Source: Ruminococcaceae bacterium P7 (GTDB lineage: Bacteria; Bacillota; Clostridia; Oscillospirales; Acutalibacteraceae). From it: a stretch of 64,000 nt of DNA. Made by a program: the position numbers and the translations under genes. Within the stretch, counting starts at the first letter, position 1, and every line of letters begins with the position of its first letter. Of the stretch, positions 25,786-34,964 are shown in pieces. Under the pieces are notes generated by a model, which did not search any database, was not told the origin of the DNA, and saw nothing but the letters and a program-made list of their open reading frames with translations. The stretch is taken from assembly GCA_900100595.1 (NCBI GenBank), contig FMUA01000005.1, forward strand, positions 78,177 through 142,176, written 5' to 3'.

Positions 25786-27009
25786 ATGGCTGACAACAAA
25801 ATCAAAAAAGTAGTTTTAGCATACTCAGGCGGTCTTGACACCTCGATCATCATCCCCTGGCTCAAGGAAAATTATGACGACTGCGAGGTTATCGCTGTTT
25901 CCGGCAACGTAGGTCAGGGCACCGAGCTCGACGGTCTTGAGGAAAAGGCGATCGCGACAGGCGCTTCCAAGCTCTACATCGAGGATCTGAACAAGGAATT
26001 CGTTGAAGAATACGTATTCCCCACCATCAAGGCAGGCGCTGTTTATGAGGGCAAGTACCTCCTCGGTACCTCTTTTGCGCGCCCCGTCATCGCAAAGAGA
26101 ATCGTAGAAATCGCCAAGGCTGAGGGCGCTGACGCCATCTGCCACGGCTGCACCGGCAAGGGCAACGACCAGGTTCGTTTTGAGCTGGCTATCAAGGCGT
26201 ATGCCCCCGATATGAAGATTATCGCTCCCTGGAGAACTTGGGAATTCAAGTCCCGTGAGGAGGAGATCGCCTACGCGGAAGCGAAGAACATCCCCCTCAA
26301 GATCAACAGAGAGACCAACTATTCCAAGGATAAGAACCTCTGGCACCTCAGCCACGAAGGTCTTGACCTCGAAAATCCTGCCAATGAGCCGATGTACAAC
26401 AAGGAAGGCTTCCTCGAGATGGGCGTATCGCCCGAGCAGGCGCCCGACAAGCCCGAGTACGTCACCATCTCCTTTGAGAAGGGCATTCCCGTAAAGCTCA
26501 ACGGCGAAGCGCTTGACGGCGTGACCATGATCGAGAAGCTCAACGAGATCGGCGGACGCAACGGCGTCGGCATCACCGATATCGTCGAGAACCGTCTTGT
26601 CGGCATGAAGGCGCGCGGCGTCTATGAGACTCCCGGCGGCACCGTGCTCTACGCGGCGCACAGCAAGCTCGAGGAGATTTGCCTCGACAAGGACACCCTT
26701 CACTACAAGAAGAACCTCGCCAATACCTTCGCAGACCTCGTATACGACGGCAAGTGGTACACACCTCTCCGCGAGGCGATGTCCGCGTTCGTCGACAGCA
26801 CACAGGAGTATGTGACGGGCGACGTGAAGCTCAAGCTCTACAAGGGCAACATCATCGACGCGGGCGTTACCTCTCCGTATTCCCTCTATGACGAGGAAAT
26901 CGCGACCTTCGACGAGGACGAGGTTTACGATCAGAACGACAGCGCAGGCTTCATCAACCTCTTCGGACTTCCCATCAAGGTTCGCGCGAAGAAGGGCTTG
27001 ATTAAGTAA
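25786..27009 (+). CDS. argG: Argininosuccinate synthase
   Basis: 407 residues; condenses citrulline and aspartate with ATP in the seventh step of arginine synthesis. The ATG at 25786 follows CGGAGGAA. The N-type ATP pyrophosphatase loop [11 protein letters not shown] is at residues 14-24. Other conserved segments are [32 protein letters not shown]-type [13 protein letters not shown], and [11 protein letters not shown] with YETPGG near residue 280. Length and motifs are complete. First gene of a run of arginine genes; a candidate ARG box precedes its promoter. A 209-base leader-like spacer separates it from argH, where transcription could be adjusted. Confidence 0.97.
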   Translation: MADNKIKKVVLAYSGGLDTSIIIPWLKENYDDCEVIAVSGNVGQGTELDGLEEKAIATGASKLYIEDLNKEFVEEYVFPTIKAGAVYEGKYLLGTSFARPVIAKRIVEIAKAEGADAICHGCTGKGNDQVRFELAIKAYAPDMKIIAPWRTWEFKSREEEIAYAEAKNIPLKINRETNYSKDKNLWHLSHEGLDLENPANEPMYNKEGFLEMGVSPEQAPDKPEYVTISFEKGIPVKLNGEALDGVTMIEKLNEIGGRNGVGITDIVENRLVGMKARGVYETPGGTVLYAAHSKLEEICLDKDTLHYKKNLANTFADLVYDGKWYTPLREAMSAFVDSTQEYVTGDVKLKLYKGNIIDAGVTSPYSLYDEEIATFDEDEVYDQNDSAGFINLFGLPIKVRAKKGLIK

Positions 27010-27031
27010 TAATTCAAGATTTCAACCATTC

Positions 27032-27195
27032 GGGCAGGGTGAAATATCCCTGCCCATAAAGTGTTTATATGGGGAATGGACGAGGATGTGCCGTCAGCGG
27101 CATAACCCTGCCTGTTCCCGCTTAGTCGGAAAGAACGCAAAACGTTTGACGAACGGAAGTTCAGACGCGGGCACCGATTTATAACGGTAAAACCG
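27032..27195 (+). promoter_or_regulatory. Structured spacer between argG and argH (candidate attenuator)
   Basis: GGGCAGGG (27032-27039) can pair with CCCTGCCC (27048-27055) in a compact hairpin, or with CCCTGCC (27106-27112) further on. The second CCCTGCC lies inside another fold closed by GGGAA/TTCCC and GTGCCG/CGGCAT. ACGGT-AAA-ACCGT follows near 27183. The mutually exclusive pairings look like a two-state RNA switch. No named riboswitch class fits. Confidence 0.4.
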
Positions 27196-27218
27196 TAGTC
27201 AGTTCGGAGGAAAAATAA

Positions 27219-28595
27219 ATGCAGCTTTGGAAAGGCAGATTTAAGAAAGAATTATCAAAGACGACCAACGACTTCAACAGCTCCATCCGCTTTGACAGCC
27301 GTATGTACCGCGAGGATATCGAGGGCAGCATCGCCCATGCGACCATGCTCGGCAGATGCGGCATCATCGCGCAGGAGAGCGCCGAGGAGATCGTCAAGGG
27401 TCTGAAAGACATCCTCGCCGATATCGAAAGCGGCGCATTGCCCTTTGATATGGAGGCGGAGGATATCCATACCTTCATCGAGGGCGAGCTGACGAAGCGC
27501 ATCGGCGACGACGGCAAGCGCCTGCATACCTCGCGCAGCCGTAACGATCAGGTGGCGCTCGACGTGAAGCTCTACCTCAAAAAAGAGGTCGTCAACGTCA
27601 AAAAACTCGTCGTGGAGCTGATCAAGGTCATCGCGGGCAAGGCGGCGGAGTACGCCGATACCGTCATGCCCGGCTATACGCACCTGCAGAGAGCGCAGCC
27701 GATCACCTTCGGTCACCACCTGCTCGCCTACGGCGAAATGCTTCTCCGCGACGTTTCCCGTTTAGAGGACTGCCTGAAAAGAATGGACGAAATGCCGCTC
27801 GGCTCCTGCGCGCTCGCGGGTACGACCTATCCGATCGACAGAACCATTACCGCGGAGCTGCTCGGCTTTGATCGAATCACCAACAATTCCCTCGACGGCG
27901 TGTCCGACAGGGACTTCTGCATGGAGTTCGCCTCTGCGCTCTCGATCATCATGGTGCACCTCAGCCGCTTCTCCGAGGAGATGATCATGTGGTGCAGCTG
28001 GGAGTTCAAGTTCGTTGAGCTTGACGACGCGTTCTCCACAGGTTCCTCCATCATGCCGCAGAAGAAGAACCCCGATATCGCGGAGCTTGTCCGCGGCAAG
28101 AGCGGCAGGGTGTTCGGCGATACCATGACGCTGTTCACCGTCATGAAGGGCATCGCCCTTGCCTACAACAAGGACATGCAGGAGGACAAGGAGGCGATTT
28201 TTGACGCGGTCGATACCGTCAAAATGTGCCTGACCGCCTTTACTCCCATGCTCGACACCATGCGCGTGATTCCGCAGAATATGCGCAGGGCGGCTGCGGG
28301 CGGCTTTATCAACGCCACCGACTGCGCCGACTGGCTGACAAAGAACGGCGTGCCGTTCCGTGACGCGTATAAGGCGACGGGCGAGCTTGTCGCGAAATGC
28401 ATCGAGCTGGGCTGCGACCTCGAGAGCCTGCCGCTCGACGAATACAAGAAGGTCTGCTTCGTGTTCAACGAGGACGTTTATAATGCGATTTCCCTCGAAA
28501 GATGTGTTTCCCAGCGCACCGCCTTCGGCGGTCCCGCGCCCGAGTTAGTCAGGGCGCAGGCAAAGCGCGTTGCGGAAATTGCGGAGAATTTGTGA
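27219..28595 (+). CDS. argH: Argininosuccinate lyase
   Basis: 458 residues; splits argininosuccinate into arginine and fumarate, the last step of the pathway. Fumarase/aspartase-superfamily signatures are present: LHTSRSRNDQVALD near residue 108, GYTHLQRAQPITFGHHLLAY near 155 (catalytic His), and GSSIMPQKKNPDIAELVRG near 275 with the catalytic Ser. TTCGGAGGAA precedes the ATG. Length is standard. argC follows 15 bases later. The order argG-argH before argC is unlike the E. coli divergent arrangement but common in Firmicutes. Confidence 0.97.
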   Translation: MQLWKGRFKKELSKTTNDFNSSIRFDSRMYREDIEGSIAHATMLGRCGIIAQESAEEIVKGLKDILADIESGALPFDMEAEDIHTFIEGELTKRIGDDGKRLHTSRSRNDQVALDVKLYLKKEVVNVKKLVVELIKVIAGKAAEYADTVMPGYTHLQRAQPITFGHHLLAYGEMLLRDVSRLEDCLKRMDEMPLGSCALAGTTYPIDRTITAELLGFDRITNNSLDGVSDRDFCMEFASALSIIMVHLSRFSEEMIMWCSWEFKFVELDDAFSTGSSIMPQKKNPDIAELVRGKSGRVFGDTMTLFTVMKGIALAYNKDMQEDKEAIFDAVDTVKMCLTAFTPMLDTMRVIPQNMRRAAAGGFINATDCADWLTKNGVPFRDAYKATGELVAKCIELGCDLESLPLDEYKKVCFVFNEDVYNAISLERCVSQRTAFGGPAPELVRAQAKRVAEIAENL

Positions 28596-28610
28596 TAAGG
28601 ATTGATTGAA

Positions 28611-29654
28611 ATGAATACAAAGATAAAAGCAGGAATCGTCGGGGCAACCGGCTACGCAGGCGCCGAGCTGGTGCGTCTGCTGTTTGCGCACCCCGAAGCG
28701 GAGGTCGCCGCGGTCAGCTCTGTCTCCTTCGAGGGTCAGAAGCTCAGCGACGTCTATCCCTCCTACAGCTTCCTCAACGATATGGTCTGCGAGAATCAGG
28801 ACGCGGTCGTTGAAAAGAGCGACGTGATCTTCGCCGCGCTGCCGCACGGCCTTTCGCAGGAGCTTGCGGAAAAGTGCATCTCCGCAGGCAAGGCGTTCAT
28901 CGACCTCGGCGCGGACTTCCGCCTCGAGAGCGAGGACGAGTACACCGAATGGTACGGCGGCACCTTCCTTGATAAAGCGCTGCACGAGCAGAGCGTCTAC
29001 GGTCTGCCCGAGTTTTTCAGAGAGAACATCAAAGGTAAGAAGCTGATTGCGAACCCCGGCTGCTACACCACCTGCTCGCCGCTTGCGATCGCTCCCGCGA
29101 TTGCAAAGGGACTGATTTCCACAAAGGGCATCATCTGCGACTGCAAGAGCGGCGTGACGGGCGCCGGAAGAAAGCCCACGCAGGGCAGCCACTTCCCCGA
29201 GCTCAACGAGGGCTTCCATGCCTACAAGGTCGCATCTCACCGCCACACCCCCGAGATCGAGCAGACGCTCTCCAAGCTCAGCGGCGAGGACGTCAAAATC
29301 ACCTTCGTGCCGCATCTGCTCCCCGTCAACAGGGGCATCCTCGCGACGGTCTATGCCGACATCAAGGACGGCGTTACCTTTGAGGAGATCCGAGCGGCGT
29401 ATGAGGACTTCTACAAAGACGAGTTCTTCGTCAGACTGCTCGACGACGGCAAGTGCGCCGACATCCATAACGTGAGATACTCGAATTTCTGCGATATTTC
29501 GCTCCACCACGACAAGCGCGTCGGCAAGCTCGTTGCCTGCGCCGCGATCGACAACATGGTCAAGGGCGCCGCGGGTCAGGCGATCCAGAATATGAACATC
29601 ATCTTCGGTCTGGACGAAAAAACGGGTCTGGTGCTCGTTCCGCCCGCATTCTAA
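28611..29654 (+). CDS. argC: N-acetyl-gamma-glutamyl-phosphate reductase
   Basis: 347 residues; NADPH-dependent reduction of N-acetylglutamyl phosphate to the semialdehyde. The Rossmann start KAGIVGATGYAGAELVRLL and the active-site Cys151 in NPGCYTTC are clear, along with GVTGAGRKPTQGSHF and a His-containing C-terminal domain (VPHLLPVNRGI). The ATG at 28611 has AAGGA 9 bases upstream; an in-frame TTG three codons earlier is less likely. Second-step partner of ArgB, encoded two genes downstream. Confidence 0.97.
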   Translation: MNTKIKAGIVGATGYAGAELVRLLFAHPEAEVAAVSSVSFEGQKLSDVYPSYSFLNDMVCENQDAVVEKSDVIFAALPHGLSQELAEKCISAGKAFIDLGADFRLESEDEYTEWYGGTFLDKALHEQSVYGLPEFFRENIKGKKLIANPGCYTTCSPLAIAPAIAKGLISTKGIICDCKSGVTGAGRKPTQGSHFPELNEGFHAYKVASHRHTPEIEQTLSKLSGEDVKITFVPHLLPVNRGILATVYADIKDGVTFEEIRAAYEDFYKDEFFVRLLDDGKCADIHNVRYSNFCDISLHHDKRVGKLVACAAIDNMVKGAAGQAIQNMNIIFGLDEKTGLVLVPPAF

Positions 29655-29670
29655 CATTGAGGAAAATCCT

Positions 29671-30942
29671 ATGAACTATACATTTATCGAAAACGGCTCC
29701 GTCACCTCTCCGCTCGGCTTTATCGCGGGCGGCACAGCGGCAGGCGTGAAGGCGTATACAAACGCAACGCAGGCGGCGCTGAAAAACGAGCCGCTCCTTC
29801 CCGCGAACGGAAAGCGCGACCTCGCGCTGATCTACTGCGAAAAGCCCTGCGCGGCTGCCGCGATTTTCACAAAGAACCTCGTCAAGTCCGACACGATCTA
29901 CGTCACCCGGAAGCACCTTGAAAACGGTGTGGCGCAGGCGGTGATCGTCAACTCGGGCAACGCGAACGCCTGCAACCCCGACGGCTATGAAAAGGCGGAG
30001 AAGATGTGCGCCATCGCGGCGGAGGTTCTCGGCGTGAACGCCGACGACGTGATCGTCGCGTCCACGGGCGTTATCGGACAGGCGCTGCCGATCGAACCGA
30101 TCGAAAAGGGCGCGAACGCCCTCAAGGGCAAGCTCTCCAAGGAGGGCGGCACCGATGCCGCCGAAGCGATCATGACCACCGACACCGTCAAAAAGGAATG
30201 GGCGGTGCAGCTGACTCTCGGAGGAAAGACCGTCACCATCGGCGGTATCGCGAAGGGCAGCGGCATGATTCACATCAATATGGGAACAACGCTCTCGTTT
30301 GTCACCACCGACGCGGCGATTTCCGCGAAGATGCTGAAAGCCGCGCTGATCGAGGCGGCGGACGTGAGCTATAATATGGTCAGCGTCGACGGCGACACCT
30401 CCACCAACGACACCCTCGCGATCATGGCGTCGGGTCTCGCGGGCAACGAGGAGATCACAGAGAAGAACGCGGACTATGCCCTCTTTACCGAGGCGCTGAC
30501 GGCGGCGTTCCGTCAGGTCGCGAGAAAGCTCGCCGCCGACGGCGAGGGCGCAACCAAGCTGGTGATCGGCAAGGTCAAGGGCGCGAAGGATGAAGCGACG
30601 GCGAAAACCATCGCCAAGAGCGTGATCTGCTCGAGTCTTGTCAAGGCGGCGATGTTCGGCGCGGACGCGAACTGCGGCAGAATCCTCTGCGCGATCGGCT
30701 ACAGCGGCGCCGAGGTCGACGTCAAGAAAATCGACGTCTCCTACAAGAGCGCCAAGGGTGAAATTCTCGTCTGCAGGGACGGCATGGGACTCGCGTTCGA
30801 CGAGGACAAGGCGAAGGAAATCCTGCTCGAAAATGAAATTGATATCTTGATTCAGCTCGGCGACGGCGCAGGAGAAGCCGAAGCCTACGGCTGCGATCTG
30901 ACATACGATTACGTCAAGATCAACGGCGATTACAGGACGTAA
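29671..30942 (+). CDS. argJ: Bifunctional ornithine acetyltransferase / N-acetylglutamate synthase ArgJ
   Basis: 423 residues. ArgJ recycles the acetyl group from N-acetylornithine to glutamate and, in bifunctional forms, also uses acetyl-CoA, removing the need for ArgE and possibly ArgA. It is made as a precursor that cleaves itself before a threonine: here Gly205-Thr206 in INMGTTLSF, replacing the usual Ala-Thr of MATML while keeping the Thr nucleophile. IVNSGNANACNPDG and ASTGVIGQALPI (oxyanion-hole region) are also present. argA and argE are absent from the cluster, consistent with ArgJ serving both ends of the cycle. Confidence 0.96.
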   Translation: MNYTFIENGSVTSPLGFIAGGTAAGVKAYTNATQAALKNEPLLPANGKRDLALIYCEKPCAAAAIFTKNLVKSDTIYVTRKHLENGVAQAVIVNSGNANACNPDGYEKAEKMCAIAAEVLGVNADDVIVASTGVIGQALPIEPIEKGANALKGKLSKEGGTDAAEAIMTTDTVKKEWAVQLTLGGKTVTIGGIAKGSGMIHINMGTTLSFVTTDAAISAKMLKAALIEAADVSYNMVSVDGDTSTNDTLAIMASGLAGNEEITEKNADYALFTEALTAAFRQVARKLAADGEGATKLVIGKVKGAKDEATAKTIAKSVICSSLVKAAMFGADANCGRILCAIGYSGAEVDVKKIDVSYKSAKGEILVCRDGMGLAFDEDKAKEILLENEIDILIQLGDGAGEAEAYGCDLTYDYVKINGDYRT

Positions 30943-30957
30943 ATGGGAGTAAGTGAA

Positions 30958-31815
30958 ATGGATAACGCGAAAAGGGCGAAGGTCTTAATTCAGGCGATGC
31001 CCTATATCAAAAAACTGGCAGGCGAAACGATCGTCGTCAAGTACGGCGGCAACGCGATGATCAACGAGGAGCTGAAAGCGGCTGTTATGAGCGATCTGGT
31101 GCTCATGCAGCTGGTCGGCATCAACGTGGTGCTCGTCCACGGCGGCGGCCCCGAGATCAACGCGATGCTGAATGCCGTCGGCAAAAAGAGCGAGTTCAAG
31201 GACGGCATGCGCGTCACCGACAGGGAGACGATCGACATCGTCCAGATGGTGCTCGCGGGCAAGGTCAACAAGAGCCTTGTCCAGCTGCTCGGCAGCCACG
31301 GCGGAAAGGCGCTGGGCTTCTGCGGTCTGGACGGCAGACTGCTGATGGCGTCCAAGCTTGCTTCCGCGCATGACCTCGGCTTCGTCGGTGAGATCAAGGA
31401 GGTCAACCCCGAACCGCTGCGCATGGCGATGAACGACGGCTATCTTCCGATCGTCGCGACCGTCGCGGGCGGCTACGACGGTCACACCTACAACATCAAC
31501 GCCGACCTCGCGGCGGCACAGATCGCCGCCAAGCTGAGAGCCAAAAAGCTCATTCTCATGACGGATATCCGCGGACTGCTGCGCGACGTCAACGACGAAT
31601 CCTCCCTGATTCCCGTCGTCAACGTCAGCGAGGTGCCCATGCTCAAGCGTGAGGGCATCATCAAGGGCGGCATGATCCCCAAAATCGACTGCTGCGTCGA
31701 AGCGGTGCGCAGCGGCGTCAACCGCGCCCATATTATCGACGGCAGACTCGAGCACTCAATCATCCTCGAGCTGTTCAGCGACGAGGGTATCGGCACGATG
31801 TTCTATCAGCTCTAA
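30958..31815 (+). CDS. argB: Acetylglutamate kinase
   Basis: 285 residues; phosphorylates N-acetylglutamate in the second, often arginine-inhibited step. I prefer the ATG at 30958, with GGGAG 8 bases upstream, over the ATG at 30943. Amino-acid kinase fold: VVKYGGNAMINEEL at the N-terminus, VLVHGGGPEINAML (ATP phosphate loop), NINADLAAAQIAAKL and KLILMTDIRGLL. An N-terminal helix of about 20 residues (AKVLIQAMPYIKKLAGE) of the sort linked with arginine-sensitive hexameric kinases is present, so feedback inhibition is likely but inferred. Confidence 0.97.
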   Translation: MDNAKRAKVLIQAMPYIKKLAGETIVVKYGGNAMINEELKAAVMSDLVLMQLVGINVVLVHGGGPEINAMLNAVGKKSEFKDGMRVTDRETIDIVQMVLAGKVNKSLVQLLGSHGGKALGFCGLDGRLLMASKLASAHDLGFVGEIKEVNPEPLRMAMNDGYLPIVATVAGGYDGHTYNINADLAAAQIAAKLRAKKLILMTDIRGLLRDVNDESSLIPVVNVSEVPMLKREGIIKGGMIPKIDCCVEAVRSGVNRAHIIDGRLEHSIILELFSDEGIGTMFYQL

Positions 31816-31838
31816 TCATAACGAAAAGGAAGTACGCT

Positions 31839-32282
31839 ATGCAGATTCGACCCATGACTATTAACGACTACGACGAGGTGTTCGCGATGTGGCAAATCAC
31901 CACCAAGCGCGCCCTCTCCAAAGCCGACGAACGCGATCAGATCGAGCGCTATCTCCTCCGCAACGCGGGCATGAGTCAGGTTGCGGTGGTTGACGGCAAA
32001 ATCGTCGGCACCGTTCTCGCGGGACACGACGGCAGACGCGGCTTCATTCATCATATGGCGGTGTTACCCGACTATCGCCGCCGTCATATCGGTCACCGCC
32101 TCGCGGAAAAGGCGATTGAGATGATCTCCCGCGACGGCATTGACAAAACACATATTTTCTGCTATCAGAACAATGAAACGGGTCAGAATTTCTGGAAGGA
32201 TTTCGGTTTTGAAAAGAGAGACGACGTTTTCGTCTTTTCATACGTGAACAGCAAGCAGACGAAGGAAGGTATTGAACAATGA
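31839..32282 (+). CDS. GNAT-family N-acetyltransferase in the arginine operon
   Basis: 147 residues. GNAT fold with IRPMTINDYDEV at the N-terminus, the beta-bulge strand FIHHMAVLPDYRRRHIGHRL (pyrophosphate-binding loop Arg/Gly-x-Gly/His pattern), and a C-terminal NFWKDFGFEKRDDV. It is inserted between argB and argD, and its stop overlaps argD (ATGA), so it is co-translated with the pathway. It could be a short ArgA-like glutamate acetyltransferase priming the acetyl cycle, or a general acetyltransferase related to YpeA. The pocket cannot be judged by eye, so the arginine role is inferred from context. Confidence 0.82.
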   Translation: MQIRPMTINDYDEVFAMWQITTKRALSKADERDQIERYLLRNAGMSQVAVVDGKIVGTVLAGHDGRRGFIHHMAVLPDYRRRHIGHRLAEKAIEMISRDGIDKTHIFCYQNNETGQNFWKDFGFEKRDDVFVFSYVNSKQTKEGIEQ

Positions 32283-33457
32283 CCCCCAACACAAAACAAC
32301 TCGACCAGCAATATATCATGCACACCTACGGACGCTATGACGTCGCTCTGAAAAGCGGCAAGGGCGTCGTTGCCTATGACGAGGACGGCAAGAAGTACAT
32401 CGACGTCTCCTCGGGCATCGGCGTGAACTGCCTCGGCTACTGCGACGAGGGCTGGGTGGCGGCTGTCACCAAGCAGGCGCAGACCATCCAGCACATGTCC
32501 AACTATTTCTACAGCGAGCAGGCAGGCAGGCTCGCCGAAAAGCTCTGCACCCTGACGGGCATGTCCAAAATCTGCTTCGGCAACAGCGGCGCGGAGGCGA
32601 ATGAATGCGCGATCAAAATCGCGAGAAAATACAGCTTTGACAAATACGGCGCCGGCAGAAACGAAATCATCACCCTGCGCAATTCCTTCCACGGCAGAAC
32701 CGTGACCACCCTGTCCGCGACGGGTCAGGACGTGTTCCACAACTTCTTTTTCCCGTTCACGGAGGGCTTCTCCTTTGTGGAGGCGGGCGATATGGACGTG
32801 TTCAAGCAGGCTGTCACCGACAAGACCTGCGCCGTGATGCTCGAAATGATTCAGGGCGAGGGCGGCGTGAACATTCTCGACAAGGACTATGTGAACGCGC
32901 TCGTCAGCTACTGTAAGAAAAACGACCTCGTCGTGATCGTCGACGAGGTGCAGACGGGTATCGGCAGAACGGGCAAGCTCTTTGCGTTCCAGAATTACGG
33001 CGTTCAGCCCGACCTCGTCACGATGGCGAAGGGTCTCGGCGGCGGATTGCCCATCGGCGTCTGCATGTGCGGCGAAAAGCTCAGCGAGGTGATGACGCCG
33101 TCCACCCACGGCTCCACCTTCGGCGCGAATCCCGTCGTCTGCGCCGGCGCGAATTATGTGCTCGACACCGTTGCGGATGAGAATTTCCTCGCAGCCGTGC
33201 GTGAAAAGGGCGACTATCTCGAGAAGAAGCTCCGGGAGCTTCCCGACGTCAAAAACGTGCGCCGCATGGGTCTGATGGTCGGCATCGAAATCGACGGCGA
33301 CGCGCACGATATCGCGGCAAAATGCGTGCAGAACGGTCTTTTGATCATCACCGCGAAGGACGTGCTGCGTATGCTGCCGCCCCTGATCATTACAAAGGAA
33401 GAGATCGACGAAGCGGTTTGTATCTTAAAATCCACACTGGAGGAGTGTCATAAATGA
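32279..33457 (+). CDS. argD: Acetylornithine aminotransferase
   Basis: 392 residues; PLP-dependent class III transaminase making N-acetylornithine from the semialdehyde and glutamate. Signatures are FGNSGAEANECAIKIAR, SFHGRTVTTLSATG, IVDEVQTGIGRTGKLFAF and the PLP lysine K251 in MAKGLGGGLPIGV. Start overlaps the GNAT gene by four bases and its stop overlaps argF by four bases, so three consecutive genes are coupled. Length is normal; no sign of the longer ornithine-oxoacid variants. Confidence 0.96.
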   Translation: MTPNTKQLDQQYIMHTYGRYDVALKSGKGVVAYDEDGKKYIDVSSGIGVNCLGYCDEGWVAAVTKQAQTIQHMSNYFYSEQAGRLAEKLCTLTGMSKICFGNSGAEANECAIKIARKYSFDKYGAGRNEIITLRNSFHGRTVTTLSATGQDVFHNFFFPFTEGFSFVEAGDMDVFKQAVTDKTCAVMLEMIQGEGGVNILDKDYVNALVSYCKKNDLVVIVDEVQTGIGRTGKLFAFQNYGVQPDLVTMAKGLGGGLPIGVCMCGEKLSEVMTPSTHGSTFGANPVVCAGANYVLDTVADENFLAAVREKGDYLEKKLRELPDVKNVRRMGLMVGIEIDGDAHDIAAKCVQNGLLIITAKDVLRMLPPLIITKEEIDEAVCILKSTLEECHK

Positions 33458-34377
33458 AACATCTTTTGAAACTGGAGGATTGGTCTCCCGAGGAGATTAT
33501 CCGCACCTTGAACCTCGCCGACCAGCTCAAATATGAGCAGAAGCACGGCATCGAGCACAAGCTGCTTCAGGGCAAGACGCTGGGCATGATTTTTGAGAAG
33601 TCCAGTACCCGTACCCGCGTATCCTTTGAGGTGGGCATGACCCAGCTCGGCGGCTATCCGCTTTTCCTCAGCTCCAACGATCTGCAGATCGGCAGGGGCG
33701 AGCCGGTTCAGGATACCGCCCGCGTGCTGTCACGCTTTGTCGACGCAATCATGATCCGTACCTTTGCCCAGAGCGAGGTGGAGGCTCTCGCGGAATACGG
33801 CTCCATCCCGATCATCAACGGTCTGACCGATTACTGCCATCCCTGTCAGGTGCTCGCCGATCTCATGACCATCCGTGAGTTCAAGGGCAAGCTCGAGGGC
33901 TTGAAGATGTGCTTCATCGGCGACGGCAACAATATGATGAATTCCCTGATCGTCGGCGCGCTCAGCACGGGCATGAGCTTCTCCGCTGCATGTCCTGCGG
34001 ACTATATGCCGCCCGAGCATATCATGGAGTTCGGCAAGAAGTACGGCGACAAGTTCGAGATTGTCAGCGACCTCAAGCAGGCGGCAAAGGATGCGGACGT
34101 CCTTGTGACCGACGTTTGGGCTTCCATGGGACAGGAAGAGGAGAAGAAGATCCGCGAGGCTGCCTTTGCGAGCTATCAGATCAACGACGACCTGCTCTCC
34201 GTCGCAAAGGACGACTGCATGGTGCTTCACTGCCTGCCTGCGCACCGCGGTGAGGAAATCACCGCCGAGGTATTCGAGGCGCATGCCGCAGAAATCTTTG
34301 AAGAGGCAGAGAACCGTCTCCACGCGCAGAAGGCGGTGCTCGTTGAGTGCATGCTTGACAGAGAGGCACAGGAATAA
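33454..34377 (+). CDS. argF: Ornithine carbamoyltransferase
   Basis: 307 residues; makes citrulline from ornithine and carbamoyl phosphate. The carbamoyl-phosphate motif is FEKSSTRTRVSFE near residue 50; HPCQVLADLMT near 130 and the ornithine-binding HCLPAHRGEE near 257 complete the active site. AGGAG precedes the ATG, which overlaps the argD stop. With argG, H, C, J, B and D it completes the pathway from glutamate except for carbamoyl phosphate synthase, not present in the window. An anabolic role fits this context better than the deiminase pathway. A terminator follows the gene. Confidence 0.97.
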   Translation: MKHLLKLEDWSPEEIIRTLNLADQLKYEQKHGIEHKLLQGKTLGMIFEKSSTRTRVSFEVGMTQLGGYPLFLSSNDLQIGRGEPVQDTARVLSRFVDAIMIRTFAQSEVEALAEYGSIPIINGLTDYCHPCQVLADLMTIREFKGKLEGLKMCFIGDGNNMMNSLIVGALSTGMSFSAACPADYMPPEHIMEFGKKYGDKFEIVSDLKQAAKDADVLVTDVWASMGQEEEKKIREAAFASYQINDDLLSVAKDDCMVLHCLPAHRGEEITAEVFEAHAAEIFEEAENRLHAQKAVLVECMLDREAQE

Positions 34378-34401
34378 TTTCCGTATACTATATATAATAG
34401 C

Positions 34402-34439
34402 AAAACGGTTGGTGTTGCAATTGACATCAGCCGTTTTTT
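34402..34439 (+). terminator. Terminator of the arginine operon
   Basis: AAAACGGTTGGTGT pairs with ACATCAGCCGTTTT (two wobble pairs), followed by TTG. The right arm also carries the TTGACA of the next promoter. Confidence 0.8.
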
Positions 34440-34449
34440 GTGTTATTCT
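34421..34449 (+). promoter_or_regulatory. Promoter of the gtrA-like gene, overlapping the arg terminator
   Basis: TTGACA (34421-34426), a 17-base spacer and TATTCT (34444-34449). The -35 box lies within the hairpin of the terminator. Confidence 0.55.
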
Positions 34450-34481
34450 AGGACGTGATATGAAAAGAAAGGTCTGATTTT

Positions 34482-34961
34482 GTGAGTAAAATAAAGGAAT
34501 TGGTCAAAAAGCATTGGGATGTGATTTCCTATTTGTTCTTCGGCGTCTGCACGACGATCGTTAACTGGGTGTCCTACTTCCTGCTGTATAATGTACTTCA
34601 TGTTTCTAATGTCATTTCCACGATTATCGCGTGGGTTCTCGCGGTTGCTTTCGCGTTTATCACCAACAAGCTCTGGGTGTTCAACAGCAAATCCTTTGCG
34701 CGGAAGGTTCTCTTTCACGAGATCTGGACGTTTCTGACTGCCCGTATATTGACGGGTTTGATTGACGTATTGATCATGTTCCTCGCGGTAGACGTCGGCG
34801 GTATGAACGATACCTTCTGGTCAACCTTCTGGAAAATCATTTCCAACGTCATTATTGTCGTCCTCAACTACGTTTTCAGCAAGCTGATCATCTTCCGTAA
34901 GAAGGATGACGCGAAAAAAAGTGATGAAAAAGATGAAAAAAATAGCGGGAACGCAATATAG
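34482..34961 (+). CDS. GtrA-family membrane protein
   Basis: 159 residues with four membrane helices (about residues 17-37, 45-65, 80-102, 112-135) and a Lys/Glu/Asp-rich C-tail (KKDDAKKSDEKDEKN). The conserved GtrA start YLFFGVCTTIVNWVSYFLLY is clear. Family members flip lipid-linked sugars or help transfer glycosyl groups to the envelope. The start is a GTG with AAAGG upstream. The promoter of the 5S rRNA begins four bases after its stop, so the two are independent. Confidence 0.87.
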   Translation: MSKIKELVKKHWDVISYLFFGVCTTIVNWVSYFLLYNVLHVSNVISTIIAWVLAVAFAFITNKLWVFNSKSFARKVLFHEIWTFLTARILTGLIDVLIMFLAVDVGGMNDTFWSTFWKIISNVIIVVLNYVFSKLIIFRKKDDAKKSDEKDEKNSGNAI

Positions 34962-34964
34962 TAT

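Noticed and set aside
27010..27218. T-box leader in the arginine operon
   Set aside because: No AGGGTGGNACCGCG antiterminator sequence and no specifier-loop arrangement.
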